From: Williamsia maris
Lineage (GTDB): Bacteria; Actinomycetota; Actinomycetes; Mycobacteriales; Mycobacteriaceae
NCBI RefSeq assembly: GCF_024171815.1
Contig: NZ_JAMTCJ010000004.1
Coordinates: 310,001-374,000, forward strand
Direction of reading: 5' to 3'
Length of the DNA: 64,000 nucleotides
The notes beneath the pieces are model-generated. The model had not been told where the DNA came from and searched no databases. It was given only the letters and a program-made list of their open reading frames with translations. The translations under genes were made by a program, and so were the position numbers. Positions within the stretch are counted from its first letter, which is position 1. Every line of letters begins with the position of its first letter. Shown here one piece after another: positions 8,509 through 17,162 of the stretch.

Positions 8509-8865
8509 ATGTCCGCGATTCCCGAGCACTGGATACCGCACCGTCGTGAGGACGGCGAGGTCATCGGTTGGATCGATCTCGAGACCGCAGCACCGGATCT
8601 GATCCCCGTCGACCGACTGGGGCGGTCTCTCGCCGCGGTGTCGGAATGGCCACTGGCAGAGGAGGTCCTGGAAGAGATCGGTCTGCGCTTCCTGCTGAAC
8701 CGGTTCGACCACCGCGGTCGCCGGGTGCGGATACGCCAGCTGTACGACGACCGGGTGGTGGTCACGACGGCGGTGTCGGATGCGATCGGGGACATCGGTG
8801 ACGAATACACGCTGCCGTTCCCTCCCGGCACGGAGCTCACCGAAATCGTCGGTAGCGATCGTTGA
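8509..8865 (+). CDS. Hypothetical protein, 118 aa
   Basis: A small soluble, acidic protein I cannot assign. It begins MSAIPEHWIPHRREDGEVIGWI and has mixed alpha/beta character with a central LAEEVLEEIGLRFLL helix and a RRVRIRQLYDDRVVV strand pair. It has no signal peptide, no Cys and no recognisable motif. Coding status is supported by GC-rich third positions, a leaderless-type promoter immediately upstream and the lack of competing frames. Confidence 0.65.
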   Translation: MSAIPEHWIPHRREDGEVIGWIDLETAAPDLIPVDRLGRSLAAVSEWPLAEEVLEEIGLRFLLNRFDHRGRRVRIRQLYDDRVVVTTAVSDAIGDIGDEYTLPFPPGTELTEIVGSDR

Positions 8866-8941
8866 TTCCGAAATTCGCGGCTGACCAGCACAATTCCTGA
8901 TCTATCGTTTCCTGATCATCGGCACGACGATCGGATTCTCG

Positions 8942-10459
8942 ATGACGGCAGAGAAGACGACGCGCGCGGTCGACACGGTAGATCTCGACCCCGACGGGGC
9001 GTCGGGTCCAGAACTGAAGCGGTCACTCGGATCGTTTCAGGTGTTCGCGATCTCCTTCGCGTTCATATCGGTTGCGGTGGGCATCTTCGCCACCTACGGA
9101 CAGGTGCTCACCACCGCGGGACCGGTGGGCATCTGGTTGTGGATCGTCGCCGCGATCGGGCAGACGCTGGTGGCATTCGTCGTCGCGCAGTTCGCGGCCC
9201 GGATCGCGCTCTCGGGGTCGTCGTACCAATGGGCGTCGCGACTCGCGAACCCCAAGGTGGGCTGGCTGTTCGGATGGCTGACGTTCTGGTACCTGGCGAC
9301 CGCGACGGTCGCGATGGACAACGCCCTGGCCAGTCAGGCCTTCATGCCGTTGGTCGGGATGCAACCGGACGAGGACACCGCCCGGATCCTCACGGTGGCC
9401 ATCATTCTCATCCAGGTCGTCCTCGTGATCGCCTCGACGCGTCTGCTGGGCATGGTCACCTCCGCGGCCGTCGGGATCGAGATCGCGATCGTGGCGGTCA
9501 TCATCATCGCGCTCGCGGCGGTCGTGGTGTTCACCGGCAGCGGTGATGTCGCGAACCTGGGGTCCCGCGGCGTGACGGAGGGCAATGCCGGTTATTACGC
9601 CGTCGGAGGTGGGCTGATGGCAGGAATGCTCATGGGCCTGACCACTCTCGTCGGATTCGACTCGGCGGCGAATCTCGCCGAGGAGGCCAGGGATCCCTTC
9701 CGCAGCGTGCCGCGCGCAATCGTGGCGTCGGTGGTCGCGGCGGGTGTGGCCGGGCTCCTGTTCCTGATCGCCCTGACCGTCTCGATCAAGGACATCGATG
9801 CCGTCAGCGCGAGTGGCTCACCGGTCGCGGCGATCATCCGCGAGCAACTCGGACCGGTCATGGAACGAATACTGCTCGCGTGCATCGCCTTCGCGATGTT
9901 CGGCGCCGGGATGGTGGTGATGGCCGCCTGCGCACGACAGGTGTTCGCCATGGCGCGTGACGAGCGATTCCCGGGCCACCGGGTCCTCGCGCGGGTGAAC
10001 CCGACGACCCGAACGCCGGTCGCCGCGACCGTCCTGGTGCTCGTCATCGGCGTCGTGCTGATGGTTGCGTTGCCCGGCGACGCGCTCCTCCAGCTGATCC
10101 TGGGCGGGACGGTCCTGCCCGCCCTCATCTACGGCGCGACCATTGTCCTGTACCTGGTGGTCCGTCCACGGCTCGAGAGCAAGCAGGGGGGTTTCAGCCT
10201 CGGCCGTTTCGAGCTCCCGGTCGCCATCGTGGCGATGATCTGGGTGGCAGGCGCGCTGTTCGTGCTCGTCACCCCTGACGATGCTCGCGTCCCCACGCTG
10301 ATCGTTGTCGGGTTGATCGCCACCGGCGGTGTGTACTTCGCGAAGATGATGCTGTTCGACCGCGACGTGTTGGAGAGCGAACCCGCGGGTGGGGGCGCAG
10401 TGCATCTCGGCCAGGACCCCGAGAACGAACCGGTCGCCGCGCACGACACCGACCGGTAG
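8942..10459 (+). CDS. APC family amino acid permease
   Basis: A 505-residue secondary transporter with about 12 membrane segments. Features of the amino acid-polyamine-organocation superfamily are the FAISFAFISVAVGIFATYG segment (helix 1), LSGSSYQWASRLANPKVGWLFGWLTFWY, the TTLVGFDSAANLAEEARDPFRSVPRAI loop and a C-terminal NPTTRTPVAAT helix. It resembles the GABA/choline/amino-acid permease subgroup. Substrate cannot be assigned. A TATCGT box about 35 nt before the ATG could be its -10. It converges with the next gene, 6 bp apart. Confidence 0.88.
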   Translation: MTAEKTTRAVDTVDLDPDGASGPELKRSLGSFQVFAISFAFISVAVGIFATYGQVLTTAGPVGIWLWIVAAIGQTLVAFVVAQFAARIALSGSSYQWASRLANPKVGWLFGWLTFWYLATATVAMDNALASQAFMPLVGMQPDEDTARILTVAIILIQVVLVIASTRLLGMVTSAAVGIEIAIVAVIIIALAAVVVFTGSGDVANLGSRGVTEGNAGYYAVGGGLMAGMLMGLTTLVGFDSAANLAEEARDPFRSVPRAIVASVVAAGVAGLLFLIALTVSIKDIDAVSASGSPVAAIIREQLGPVMERILLACIAFAMFGAGMVVMAACARQVFAMARDERFPGHRVLARVNPTTRTPVAATVLVLVIGVVLMVALPGDALLQLILGGTVLPALIYGATIVLYLVVRPRLESKQGGFSLGRFELPVAIVAMIWVAGALFVLVTPDDARVPTLIVVGLIATGGVYFAKMMLFDRDVLESEPAGGGAVHLGQDPENEPVAAHDTDR

Positions 10460-10478
10460 GCCGCGTCAGCGGGCGGCC
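10459..10478. terminator. Inverted repeat between convergent genes
   Basis: GGCCGC and GCGGCC arms with an 8-nt loop lie across the 6-bp gap between the permease and a monooxygenase gene. No T-tract; weak evidence. Confidence 0.3.
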
Positions 10479-11611
10479 CGCTCCCCCGCCGCGACGCCGG
10501 TGATGAGGTCGATGAGCCCGAACGGCGACGTGTCGCCGAGGCACAGGTCCAGGGTCTCGTGTGCCTCGACGGCCATCGTCGAACTGCGCGCGAACATCGA
10601 CTCCTCGTAGACCGCCAGGGCAGCGTCGACATCGCCGGGATGATCGGCGATGGCCCGGCCCAGCTCGGCTCCGTCGAACATCGCCAGGTTCGCCCCGTCG
10701 CCCGACGGCGGCATCAGGTGTGCGGCATCGCCGAGCAGGGTGATGCCCGGTGTCCGATCCCAGCGGTGATCGTTGGGCAGGGTGAAGATCTTCCGTGGGA
10801 CCGGCGCGCTCTCGCCGTCGGTGATCAACGCCGTCAGTTCCGGTGCCCACCCGTCGAATTCCGCTGCGATGGTTGCCCTGGCGGAGTCGGCGTCGTCGAA
10901 ATCGATCGCCGCGACCCAGTCGGCGGAGCGATTGAGCTGAACGTAGGTGTGCAACACGTTGCCGGCCTCGCGGTGCACGGAGATCCCCTTGCCCGGCGTG
11001 AGGGCGAACATCGCACCCTCTCCGACGGCGCGGGCGGCATCGGGGTGTCGGTCGTCGACGTCGTGCAGGTACGTCTCGACGAACACCGTGCCCACGTAGG
11101 ACGGTGCGGCGTCGGACAGCAGCGGCCGAACCTTCGACCACGAACCGTCGGCGCCGACGAGCACGTCGCTGACGGCGGTGGAGCCGTTGGCGAAATCGAT
11201 CTCGTGCCGCCCGTCGCCGAGCGCACGGACGGACGTCACCTTGTGTCCCCACCGGACCGTGTCGGCAGGCAGGGAATCGAGCAGTGTGCGGCGCAGGTCG
11301 CCGCGGAGGACCTCGGGACGAGCGCCGTGGCCGTCGTCGGGCTCGTCGAGCAGGACCCCGCCATCGGGCCGCAGGACGCGGGTGGCCTCACCTCCCTCGT
11401 GGACGATCGCACGGAACTGCGCGGTGAGCCCGGCCGCCTCGAGGGCGACCTGCCCGTCGTGTTCGTGGATGTCGAGTTGCCCACCCTGGGTGCGCGCGCT
11501 CTCCGAGGGGTCGGCCTCGTAGACCGTGGCGTCGATGCCGTGCACGTGCAGGACCCGTGCCAGCACCAATCCGCCGAGTCCGGCGCCGATGATCGTGATC
11601 GATGGGGACAT
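10466..11611 (-). CDS. FAD-dependent monooxygenase, TetX-like
   Basis: A 381-residue class A flavin monooxygenase. It begins ITIIGAGLGGLVLARVLHVHG and VYEADPSESARTQGGQLDIHEHDGQ, a pattern shared with TetX and related drug- or aromatic-hydroxylating enzymes. VLVGADGSWSKVRP is the DG motif and ITLLGDAAHLMPPSGDGANLAM the C-terminal FAD/ribityl motif. An AAGGAG sequence precedes the ATG. It is divergent from a TetR gene with two strong palindromes between them, so it is probably inducible by its substrate or a related compound. Tetracycline inactivation is not shown by the sequence. Confidence 0.87.
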   Translation of the reverse strand: MSPSITIIGAGLGGLVLARVLHVHGIDATVYEADPSESARTQGGQLDIHEHDGQVALEAAGLTAQFRAIVHEGGEATRVLRPDGGVLLDEPDDGHGARPEVLRGDLRRTLLDSLPADTVRWGHKVTSVRALGDGRHEIDFANGSTAVSDVLVGADGSWSKVRPLLSDAAPSYVGTVFVETYLHDVDDRHPDAARAVGEGAMFALTPGKGISVHREAGNVLHTYVQLNRSADWVAAIDFDDADSARATIAAEFDGWAPELTALITDGESAPVPRKIFTLPNDHRWDRTPGITLLGDAAHLMPPSGDGANLAMFDGAELGRAIADHPGDVDAALAVYEESMFARSSTMAVEAHETLDLCLGDTSPFGLIDLITGVAAGERAAR

Positions 11612-11626
11612 CGCATTCTCCTTCTC

Positions 11627-11669
11627 GTGTTGGAACGCTGTTCCAACACATCTTGGAACAGCGTTCCAG
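11627..11669. promoter_or_regulatory. Twin operator for the adjacent TetR regulator
   Basis: A perfect 23-bp palindrome (arms GTGTTGGAAC at 11627-11636 and GTTCCAACAC at 11640-11649, centre GCT) is followed by a second, slightly degenerate copy (TTGGAAC at 11653-11659, GTTCCAG at 11663-11669, centre AGC). Centres are 23 bp apart. It lies between the monooxygenase and TetR starts and is the obvious binding site of that regulator. Confidence 0.78.
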
Positions 11670-11688
11670 CTATGTCAAGATGGTTCCC

Positions 11689-12357
11689 ATGGCAGCTGGT
11701 CAACGGAACGAGAGACGCGCGGATGCGCTGTCGCGAGAGCGCATCGTCGCGGAGTCGGTGGAGATCCTCGATGCCGAGGGTGAAGCCGGGCTGACCTTCC
11801 GCGCCCTCGCCGCGCGGTTGTCGACGGGCGCAGGCGCGATCTATCACCACGTCGCCAACAAGACCGAGTTGCTCTCGGCGGCAACCGAACACGTGATCGC
11901 CGGCGTCGTCACCGACACTGGCTCCGAACAGCCCGCGGAGTCGATACGCGAGATCGCTCTCGGTGTCTTCGACGCCATCGACGCCCATCCGTGGGTCGGC
12001 ACGCACCTGTCCCGAGAGCCGTGGCAGACCGCGATGCTGCGCATCTGGGAGGCGCTGGGCGGCCGACTTCCCGCCCTCGGCGTTCCCGAGCAGCGACGCT
12101 TCGACGCCGCGTCGGCACTGGTGAGCTATGTCCTGGGCGTCGCCGGTCAAAACGCTGCGAACGCCCGCCGGGACTTCGGCGGCGCCACCGACCGATCCGT
12201 CGTCCTCGGCGCCGTCGCGGTCCGGTGGGCCGAGATGGACGACAGAGAGTTCCCGTTCGTGCGGTATCTGTCCAGCCAGGTCCGCGACCACGACGACCGC
12301 GAACAGTTCCTCGCCGGCGTCGACATCTTCCTCGCGGGCATCGCGACCGCGGGGTGA
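11689..12357 (+). CDS. TetR family regulator with TetR_C-type ligand domain
   Basis: A 222-residue repressor. The DNA-binding part is ALSRERIVAESVEILDAEGEAGLTFRALAARLSTGAGAIYHHVANKTELL (residues ~13-62), with the HTH recognition helix GAIYHHV. The C-terminal domain contains ESIREIALGVFDAIDAHPWVG and a late REQFLAGVDIFLAGI helix, as in TetR_C11-like members. The start is ATG 11689; an alternative ATG is three codons upstream. The divergent partner is a TetX-like monooxygenase, and the twin palindrome lies in the shared promoter region. Confidence 0.85.
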   Translation: MAAGQRNERRADALSRERIVAESVEILDAEGEAGLTFRALAARLSTGAGAIYHHVANKTELLSAATEHVIAGVVTDTGSEQPAESIREIALGVFDAIDAHPWVGTHLSREPWQTAMLRIWEALGGRLPALGVPEQRRFDAASALVSYVLGVAGQNAANARRDFGGATDRSVVLGAVAVRWAEMDDREFPFVRYLSSQVRDHDDREQFLAGVDIFLAGIATAG

Positions 12358-12453
12358 TCGTCGAATCCGACGATTCCTGTTCGACCCTTGTCGACTCCCG
12401 TACGCGTGTGCGACAGTGATTGGTATTCCTCAGTACCACCGGAAAGGTCACTC

Positions 12454-12825
12454 GTGAACCGATCTCCCGTTCGCCTCACCGCAGCCGTGTTCGTCGCAGT
12501 CGTCGCAGCGTCGACCATCGGCGCAGGCGGCGCCTCCGCTGCTCCCGCGAGTGCCGACGTCGCGATTCGCCCCGCGGGGTTCGACTGCGCCGTGTTCGTC
12601 ACGAACAACGGTCCCGACACCGCCCGCGATGTCGTGGTGTCGTCTCGCGACCCTTTCGCGTGGTTGCGGGGACACTTCCCTCGCCATCTCGGCTCGATCG
12701 AGCCGGGTGGTTTCCGAAGTGTGTGCTTCCCGCTGGACTACTACCTGCCGAAGCGGACGGAGACCTACACGGTGGTCTCGTCCACACCCGATCCGGATTC
12801 GTCGAACAACACCTCGACCAACTGA
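12454..12825 (+). CDS. Small secreted protein with CARDB/DUF11-like fold
   Basis: A 123-residue exported protein of unknown role. Residues 1-~30 are a Sec signal peptide (NRSPVRLTAAVFVAVVAASTIGAG then Ala-Ser-Ala-Ala). The mature part resembles a single CARDB/DUF11-type beta-sandwich: FVTNNGPDTARDVVVSS, the IEPGGFRSVCF turn, and a closing SSTPDPDSSNNTS. Two cysteines in the mature region could form a disulfide. The GTG start follows GGAAAGG. Such domains occur in cell-surface or matrix proteins. Confidence 0.72.
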   Translation: MNRSPVRLTAAVFVAVVAASTIGAGGASAAPASADVAIRPAGFDCAVFVTNNGPDTARDVVVSSRDPFAWLRGHFPRHLGSIEPGGFRSVCFPLDYYLPKRTETYTVVSSTPDPDSSNNTSTN

Positions 12826-12831
12826 ACCGAT

Positions 12832-13980
12832 TCAGCCGCGCTCGGCCGCACCCAGACGTGCCGCCTGACGGGTCAGGTGCTGACGCTCGGCCAGATTCGT
12901 GGCGGCGTGGGCCGCCTGCGCATACAGCGCCGCCGCCGCGCTGAGATCCCCGGCTTTCTCGTGCAGATGCGCTGCTGCGGCCGTGTGGCGCGGAACGGAC
13001 GGATCGATCTCCGCCAACGCGGCCAACCCGGCGAGCGCACCATCGGCCTCGCCGACGGCCACCGCGCGGTTCAACGCCACCACGGGGCTGGGGGTGAGGG
13101 CGTACAGCTCGTCGTACCACTCGACGATCTGTACCCAGTCGGTCTCCTGCGCCGACTGCGCGTCGGCGTGCAGCGCCGCGATCGCTGCCTGCGCCTGGAA
13201 CTCGCCGAGTCGGTCCCGGTCCAGAGCCGACCGGAGCACCGCGATCCCGTCGACGATCAGATCGGTGTCCCACCGCGAACGGTCCTGATCGGCCAGCGGG
13301 ACCAGGCTCCCGTCGGGACGGGTACGGGCCGGCCGTCGCGCATGGTGCAACGGCATCAGGGCCAACAATCCCGCGGTCTCCTCGTCGTCGGTCGTCGACG
13401 CCAACTGTCGGGTGAGTCGGATCGCCTCGGCCGCGAGATCGACATCGCCCGTGTACCCCTCGTTGAACACCAGGTAGAGGACGCGCTGCACCGTTGCCAG
13501 ATCGCCCACATCGGTGAACCGCACCCCGGAGACGGTCCGCTTGGCCCGGCTGATGCGTTGCGCCATCGTGGCCTCGGGCACCAGGTACGCCTCGGCGATC
13601 TGTCGGGTGCTCAGCCCGCCCACCGCCCGCAGCGTCAGCGCGACCGCCGAGGCCGGCGTCAGCGACGGGTGCGCGCACAGGAAGAACAGCTGCAGGGTGT
13701 CGTCCGCAGCCTCCGTGGGGCCGGGGGCGGGTTGGGCCTCGGCACGCTCCTCCCGTTCGCGGCGGGCCACCTCCGAGCGGTGGGCGTCGACGAACTTGCG
13801 CCAGGCCACGGTGACCAACCAGCCCTTCGGATCGGCGGGCCTGTCCTGCGACCACGTGATGGCGGCCTGGACGAGCGCCTCCTGCACGGCGTCCTCGGCC
13901 GCCGCGAACTCCACTCCGCGGCGCACGAGGACGCCGATCACCGCCGGCGTCAGCTCCCGCAGGAGCACGTCGTCCATCAT
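12832..13980 (-). CDS. ECF sigma factor, ECF42 type, with C-terminal TPR-like extension
   Basis: A 382-residue sigma factor. Residues ~1-65 are the sigma-2 region (FAAAEDAVQEALVQAAITW, PKGWLVTVAWRKFVDAHRS), ~100-160 the sigma-4 region (LTPASAVALTLRAVGGLSTRQIAEAYLV, ATMAQRISRAKRTV). The rest is the DUF6596/TPR-like extension that marks the ECF42 group (VLYLVFNEGYTG, LAEAIRLTR, ALNRAVAVGEADGALAGLAAL, ARLHEKAG-like repeats). ECF42 proteins lack an anti-sigma factor; the extension is thought to control activity. It lies 22 bp after a DGPF/YciI gene, the classic ECF42 neighbour and target. I start at the double ATG (13980) because upstream frame runs into the YciI gene. Confidence 0.9.
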   Translation of the reverse strand: MMDDVLLRELTPAVIGVLVRRGVEFAAAEDAVQEALVQAAITWSQDRPADPKGWLVTVAWRKFVDAHRSEVARREREERAEAQPAPGPTEAADDTLQLFFLCAHPSLTPASAVALTLRAVGGLSTRQIAEAYLVPEATMAQRISRAKRTVSGVRFTDVGDLATVQRVLYLVFNEGYTGDVDLAAEAIRLTRQLASTTDDEETAGLLALMPLHHARRPARTRPDGSLVPLADQDRSRWDTDLIVDGIAVLRSALDRDRLGEFQAQAAIAALHADAQSAQETDWVQIVEWYDELYALTPSPVVALNRAVAVGEADGALAGLAALAEIDPSVPRHTAAAAHLHEKAGDLSAAAALYAQAAHAATNLAERQHLTRQAARLGAAERG

Positions 13981-14002
13981 CGGGTCGATCCGCTCTCCGA
14001 GG

Positions 14003-14410
14003 TCATTCGTCGACCGTGGTCGGGACCCCCATGAACGGGCGCAGCTCGAGCCATTCGTGGATCGGTTCCCCACCTGCGCCCGGCGCGGCGGACAGTTCAC
14101 CCGCCAGGGTCAGGGCGCGGTCGTAGCTGTCGACGTCGATGACCATCCAGCCGGCGATGAGGTCCTTGGTCTCGGCGAACGGCCCGTCGGTCACCGGCGG
14201 CCGACCCGGTCCGTCCGACCGGACGAACGTGCCCTGTGCGGACAGGGCCTGGGCGTCGACGAACTCCCCGGTGCTCTCGAGGCGCTGCGCGAAGTCGTTC
14301 ATGTACTGCATGTGGGCGTCGATCTCGCCCGGCGTCCACTGGTCCATGGGAACGTTGTTCGGCGCCTCGGGGGCTCCGCGGTAGTGCTTCAGAAGCAGGT
14401 ACTTGGCCAT
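14003..14410 (-). CDS. YciI/DGPF domain protein
   Basis: A 135-residue protein of the YCII-related (DGPF) family: MAKYLLLKHYRG at the start, then WTPGEIDAHMQYMNDFAQRLESTGEFVDAQAL, and the signature VTDGPFAETKDLIAGWMVIDVDSYDRAL. The DGPF residues are intact. The biochemical role of the family is not settled. These genes are typical partners of ECF42 sigma factors, as here, in the same operon and upstream of it. A strong GAGGAGG site precedes the ATG. The promoter in front matches the ECF42 motif. Confidence 0.9.
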   Translation of the reverse strand: MAKYLLLKHYRGAPEAPNNVPMDQWTPGEIDAHMQYMNDFAQRLESTGEFVDAQALSAQGTFVRSDGPGRPPVTDGPFAETKDLIAGWMVIDVDSYDRALTLAGELSAAPGAGGEPIHEWLELRPFMGVPTTVDE

Positions 14411-14459
14411 GATGGTTCCTCCTCGTCGGTGCCGCCCCGGTGGCTGCATCCACCCCTGG

Positions 14460-14486
14460 GACGGAGCCGCGCTCGCTGTCTCGACA
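14460..14486 (-). promoter_or_regulatory. Candidate ECF42-dependent promoter
   Basis: On the minus strand TGTCGA (14486-14481) is followed 17 nt later by CGTC (14463-14460), about 50 nt before the ATG of the DGPF gene. As I recall, the motif reported for ECF42 factors is TGTCGA at -35 and CGA/TC at -10, so this would make the operon self-activating. Confidence 0.55.
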
Positions 14487-14675
14487 TCGTGTCGGCGGTG
14501 TTGTCGAGAATTTTCTCAAATGGGCCGGTCGGGGTGGTGTCGTCTGGCCGAACCCACGACTGGCAGGAACCTCACAGGTGCGTGAGCGCCTGTGGAGACG
14601 CCGATCGATCCTGAAGGCTGCTAGCGTTCCACGAGCCCGGGTACTGCGGATATACGGCAAAACGGGCTTCTGGCG

Positions 14676-16172
14676 ATGACTGTGGCCGACCGAGGGTGCT
14701 CGCGGCGGTGGGAACGGAGCGTGGACGAGTTGGACATCCCGACACGGGAGACGAAGCCCTCCCCGGCACCGACGATCATCGGCGACACCAAGGCCGATGA
14801 CACGCCGGCGGTCGTCACCACCGTCGACACCACCACGGTCGGCCGCGACAAACACCTCTACCAGCTCGATCTGGTCCGCCTCATCACCTTCGGTGCGGTC
14901 ATCCTCGACCACGTCGTCATGGGCGCGGCGAATCCCGCGAACGCCGTCGCAGGCGGCGTCGAGCTGACCGTGCGCTACTCGCGCTACGGCTTCTTCTTCC
15001 TCACCGGGTTCGTCCTCGGGTACCAGTACCGCAACCGTGAGCTCAAACCCATCGAGTTCTGGCGACGGCGATTCAAACTCATCGGAATCCCGTACGTGAC
15101 GTGGACGATCTTCTACTGGATCTATTCGCGCTATCGCGGGGGCGGGTTCGACGCGCTCAAGGACACCGTCAACAGCGCCGACCACATCGTGCTGTCGCTG
15201 AAGAGCCTCGCCTACGACCTCGTCACCGGCAACGCCTGGTACCACCTGTACTTCTTGTTCGTCAGCATGCAGATCTACCTGGTGTTCCCGCTCGTACTGA
15301 TCATCCTCAAGAAGACCTGGGGATATCACCGCTACCTGCTGGCGGTGAGCTTCGCCGCACACATGGCGCTGCTGTACTTCATGGTTCGTCCGCAGACCGG
15401 CTTCATCCAGGAGGGGCCCCAGGGCGTCATCTGGCGGCACCTGCTCATCACGATCCTGCCGTACCAGTTCTTCGTCCTGGCCGGCATCGTCGCGGCACTG
15501 CATTTCGAGAAGGCCCACGCGTTCACGGTCAGATGGCGCAAGTTCATCTTCTCCGGCGGGCTCATCGTGCTCGCCGCGACCCTGGTCTACTTCGCGCACA
15601 AGGTCGACGTCGGCGAGGAGATGTTCCGGGCGACCAACGTCTTCATGCCGCACAACGCCTTCGCCTACGTGGCGACCATCGCCATGCTCTACGGGCTCGG
15701 TTCGATGTGGCGGGAGCGACGACGCCCCGGCTCCAGAGCCGACACCTTCCTCCGCACCGCCGCCGACCGCTCGTTCGGCATCTACCTCGCGCACGCGCTG
15801 GCCCTCAACGAACTGCAGCCGACCATCAACAGCCACCGGGCCGACCCGACCTGGCTCGTCGCGCTGATCGGTTATCTCGCCACCGTCGCGCTGACCGTGT
15901 TCATCGTCGAGGTGTTGCGCCGCAGCCCGATCAGCCTCATGACCACCGGCCGGAACATGGTGTCGTGGAAGGTCCAGACCCCGGTGCGCTCCATCGTGGT
16001 CGGCGTCGTCGCGATCGCACTCGGTGTCATCCTGCGCAGCGGCTTCGGTCTCCTCGCCGGCGACCTCATCTCGATCACCGGTGCGCTCCTCATCGCCAGC
16101 GCGGCCCTCGTGTTCTGGCGGCAACGGTCCCTCGTCGAGTCCTCGGAGCCGGTCGAGTCCGCCCGGGTATGA
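14676..16172 (+). CDS. Membrane acyltransferase (acyltransferase 3 family)
   Basis: A 498-residue integral membrane O-acyltransferase. After a ~60-residue polar, Thr/Asp-rich N-terminal tail comes the domain opening YQLDLVRLITFGAVILDHVVM, where the Arg and His correspond to the conserved acyltransferase-3 positions. About ten membrane helices follow, including FFFLTGFVLGYQYRNRE, GNAWYHLYFLFVSMQIYLVFP and YLAHALALNELQ. The family acylates sugars, lipids or glycans. The start is uncertain: ATG 14676 has no ribosome site and GTG 14721 is an alternative. The stop overlaps the ATG of the YceI gene, implying coupling. Confidence 0.82.
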   Translation: MTVADRGCSRRWERSVDELDIPTRETKPSPAPTIIGDTKADDTPAVVTTVDTTTVGRDKHLYQLDLVRLITFGAVILDHVVMGAANPANAVAGGVELTVRYSRYGFFFLTGFVLGYQYRNRELKPIEFWRRRFKLIGIPYVTWTIFYWIYSRYRGGGFDALKDTVNSADHIVLSLKSLAYDLVTGNAWYHLYFLFVSMQIYLVFPLVLIILKKTWGYHRYLLAVSFAAHMALLYFMVRPQTGFIQEGPQGVIWRHLLITILPYQFFVLAGIVAALHFEKAHAFTVRWRKFIFSGGLIVLAATLVYFAHKVDVGEEMFRATNVFMPHNAFAYVATIAMLYGLGSMWRERRRPGSRADTFLRTAADRSFGIYLAHALALNELQPTINSHRADPTWLVALIGYLATVALTVFIVEVLRRSPISLMTTGRNMVSWKVQTPVRSIVVGVVAIALGVILRSGFGLLAGDLISITGALLIASAALVFWRQRSLVESSEPVESARV

Positions 16173-16723
16173 CCGGATCCGGGTACACCTTCACCGCATC
16201 GGACGACTGCCGACTGCTGCTGCACACCGGTGTCACCGGTAAGGCCTCGAAGATGGGGCATCGGCTCACGATCGCCGTGACACGGTGGCGTGCGGAGGTC
16301 GACTGGTCCGGCGACCGCCCGATCGGTGTCGATCTGAGCGCCGAGGTCGACTCGATCGACGTCGTCCACGGCGAAGGCGGCGTCACCCCGCTGCTCGGAC
16401 CCGAGAAGACACTCGCTCGGTCGAACGCACTCAAGACGTTCGAGGCGGAGCGGTTCCCGCACATCGGTTTCCGCACCGACACGGTCGACGAGACCGCCGG
16501 CGGTTTCCGACTGATCGGGACCCTGGAGATCCACGGCGTCAGCCACGACCACACCGTCGATCTGACGGTCGCCGACCTCGGGGAGTCCTGGGGTCTGTCG
16601 GCCGAGGCCGTGGTGCGGCAGAGCGACTTCGGCATCAAGCCCTACTCTCAGTTGATGGGTGCGATGAAGGTCGTCGACGAGGTCACCGTCGAGTTCGCTG
16701 CGGAACGTCCCAAGCGCGCCTGA
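16169..16723 (+). CDS. YceI-like domain protein
   Basis: A 184-residue cytoplasmic YceI-family lipocalin-like protein (no signal peptide). Features are MGHRLTIAVTRWRAEVDW, SALEVDS-type strand SAEVDSIDVVHG, NALKTFEAERFPHIGFRT, the LIGTLEIHGVSHDHTVDLTV turn and RQSDFGIKPYSQLMGAMKVVDEV at the end. YceI proteins bind isoprenoid or lipid chains, though cytoplasmic actinobacterial ones are uncharacterised. Its ATG overlaps the stop of the acyltransferase gene (ATGA), so the two may act on a common lipid (inference). Confidence 0.88.
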   Translation: MTGSGYTFTASDDCRLLLHTGVTGKASKMGHRLTIAVTRWRAEVDWSGDRPIGVDLSAEVDSIDVVHGEGGVTPLLGPEKTLARSNALKTFEAERFPHIGFRTDTVDETAGGFRLIGTLEIHGVSHDHTVDLTVADLGESWGLSAEAVVRQSDFGIKPYSQLMGAMKVVDEVTVEFAAERPKRA

Positions 16724-16831
16724 CCACGAGGCCACCGACGGCCGGTGGTGACGGCGCACGAACTGTGCACACCCACACCAGGCAGCACCCGATATGCGAC
16801 GACATCGCCCGGCGGCGTCGTCCCACGGCAG

Positions 16832-16837
16832 TAGCGT
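16832..16837 (+). promoter_or_regulatory. -10 box, probable leaderless promoter
   Basis: TAGCGT ends 8 nt before ATG 16846; no ribosome binding site lies between. Confidence 0.45.
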
Positions 16838-16845
16838 CGCCGGGC

Positions 16846-17151
16846 ATGGAACCCATCCTCACCGCCGACCTCGACGCTCTGCGGTCACTCGCCGACAAGC
16901 AGCGACGCTCGGCGGCGACCCTCCGGGACATCGACCTGCATTCCGTTCTGCGCGAGGCGCATCGGGCTCTGGACGGCTCGCAGACCGCCGAGCAGTGCGG
17001 TCGCGCGGGCGCGGCGGCGGAGTCGGCGATCGCGGTGGTCGCCGCACGGGTCGAGAGCCTCTCGGAGGCCAACCGGCGAGCCGCCGACACCCTCGGCGTC
17101 GCCGACTCCGATCACGCGTCGGCCATCCGCGCCCTGACCAACGCGGCCTGA
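16846..17151 (+). CDS. EspC/WXG100-like small helical protein (type VII secretion-associated)
   Basis: A 101-residue, almost entirely helical protein: MEPILTADLDALRSLADKQRRSA, then an Ala/Glu-rich second helix AGAAAESAIAVVAARVESLSEANRRAADTL and a short DSDHASAIRALTNAA tail. Length, the two-helix layout and the lack of a signal peptide match EspC/DUF2580-type proteins, which are often encoded beside DUF1023 hydrolases and connected to ESX secretion. It lacks a central WXG motif, and no C-terminal YxxxD/E is seen. The next gene is a DUF1023 hydrolase 11 bp downstream. Confidence 0.65.
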   Translation: MEPILTADLDALRSLADKQRRSAATLRDIDLHSVLREAHRALDGSQTAEQCGRAGAAAESAIAVVAARVESLSEANRRAADTLGVADSDHASAIRALTNAA

Positions 17152-17162
17152 GCGGTCGCGAC

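Noticed and set aside
14097-16124. A 675-codon open frame on the minus strand
   Set aside because: It is antisense to the acyltransferase gene, with low-complexity Glu/Asp/Arg/His-rich sequence and no domain, and it collides with the DGPF gene.
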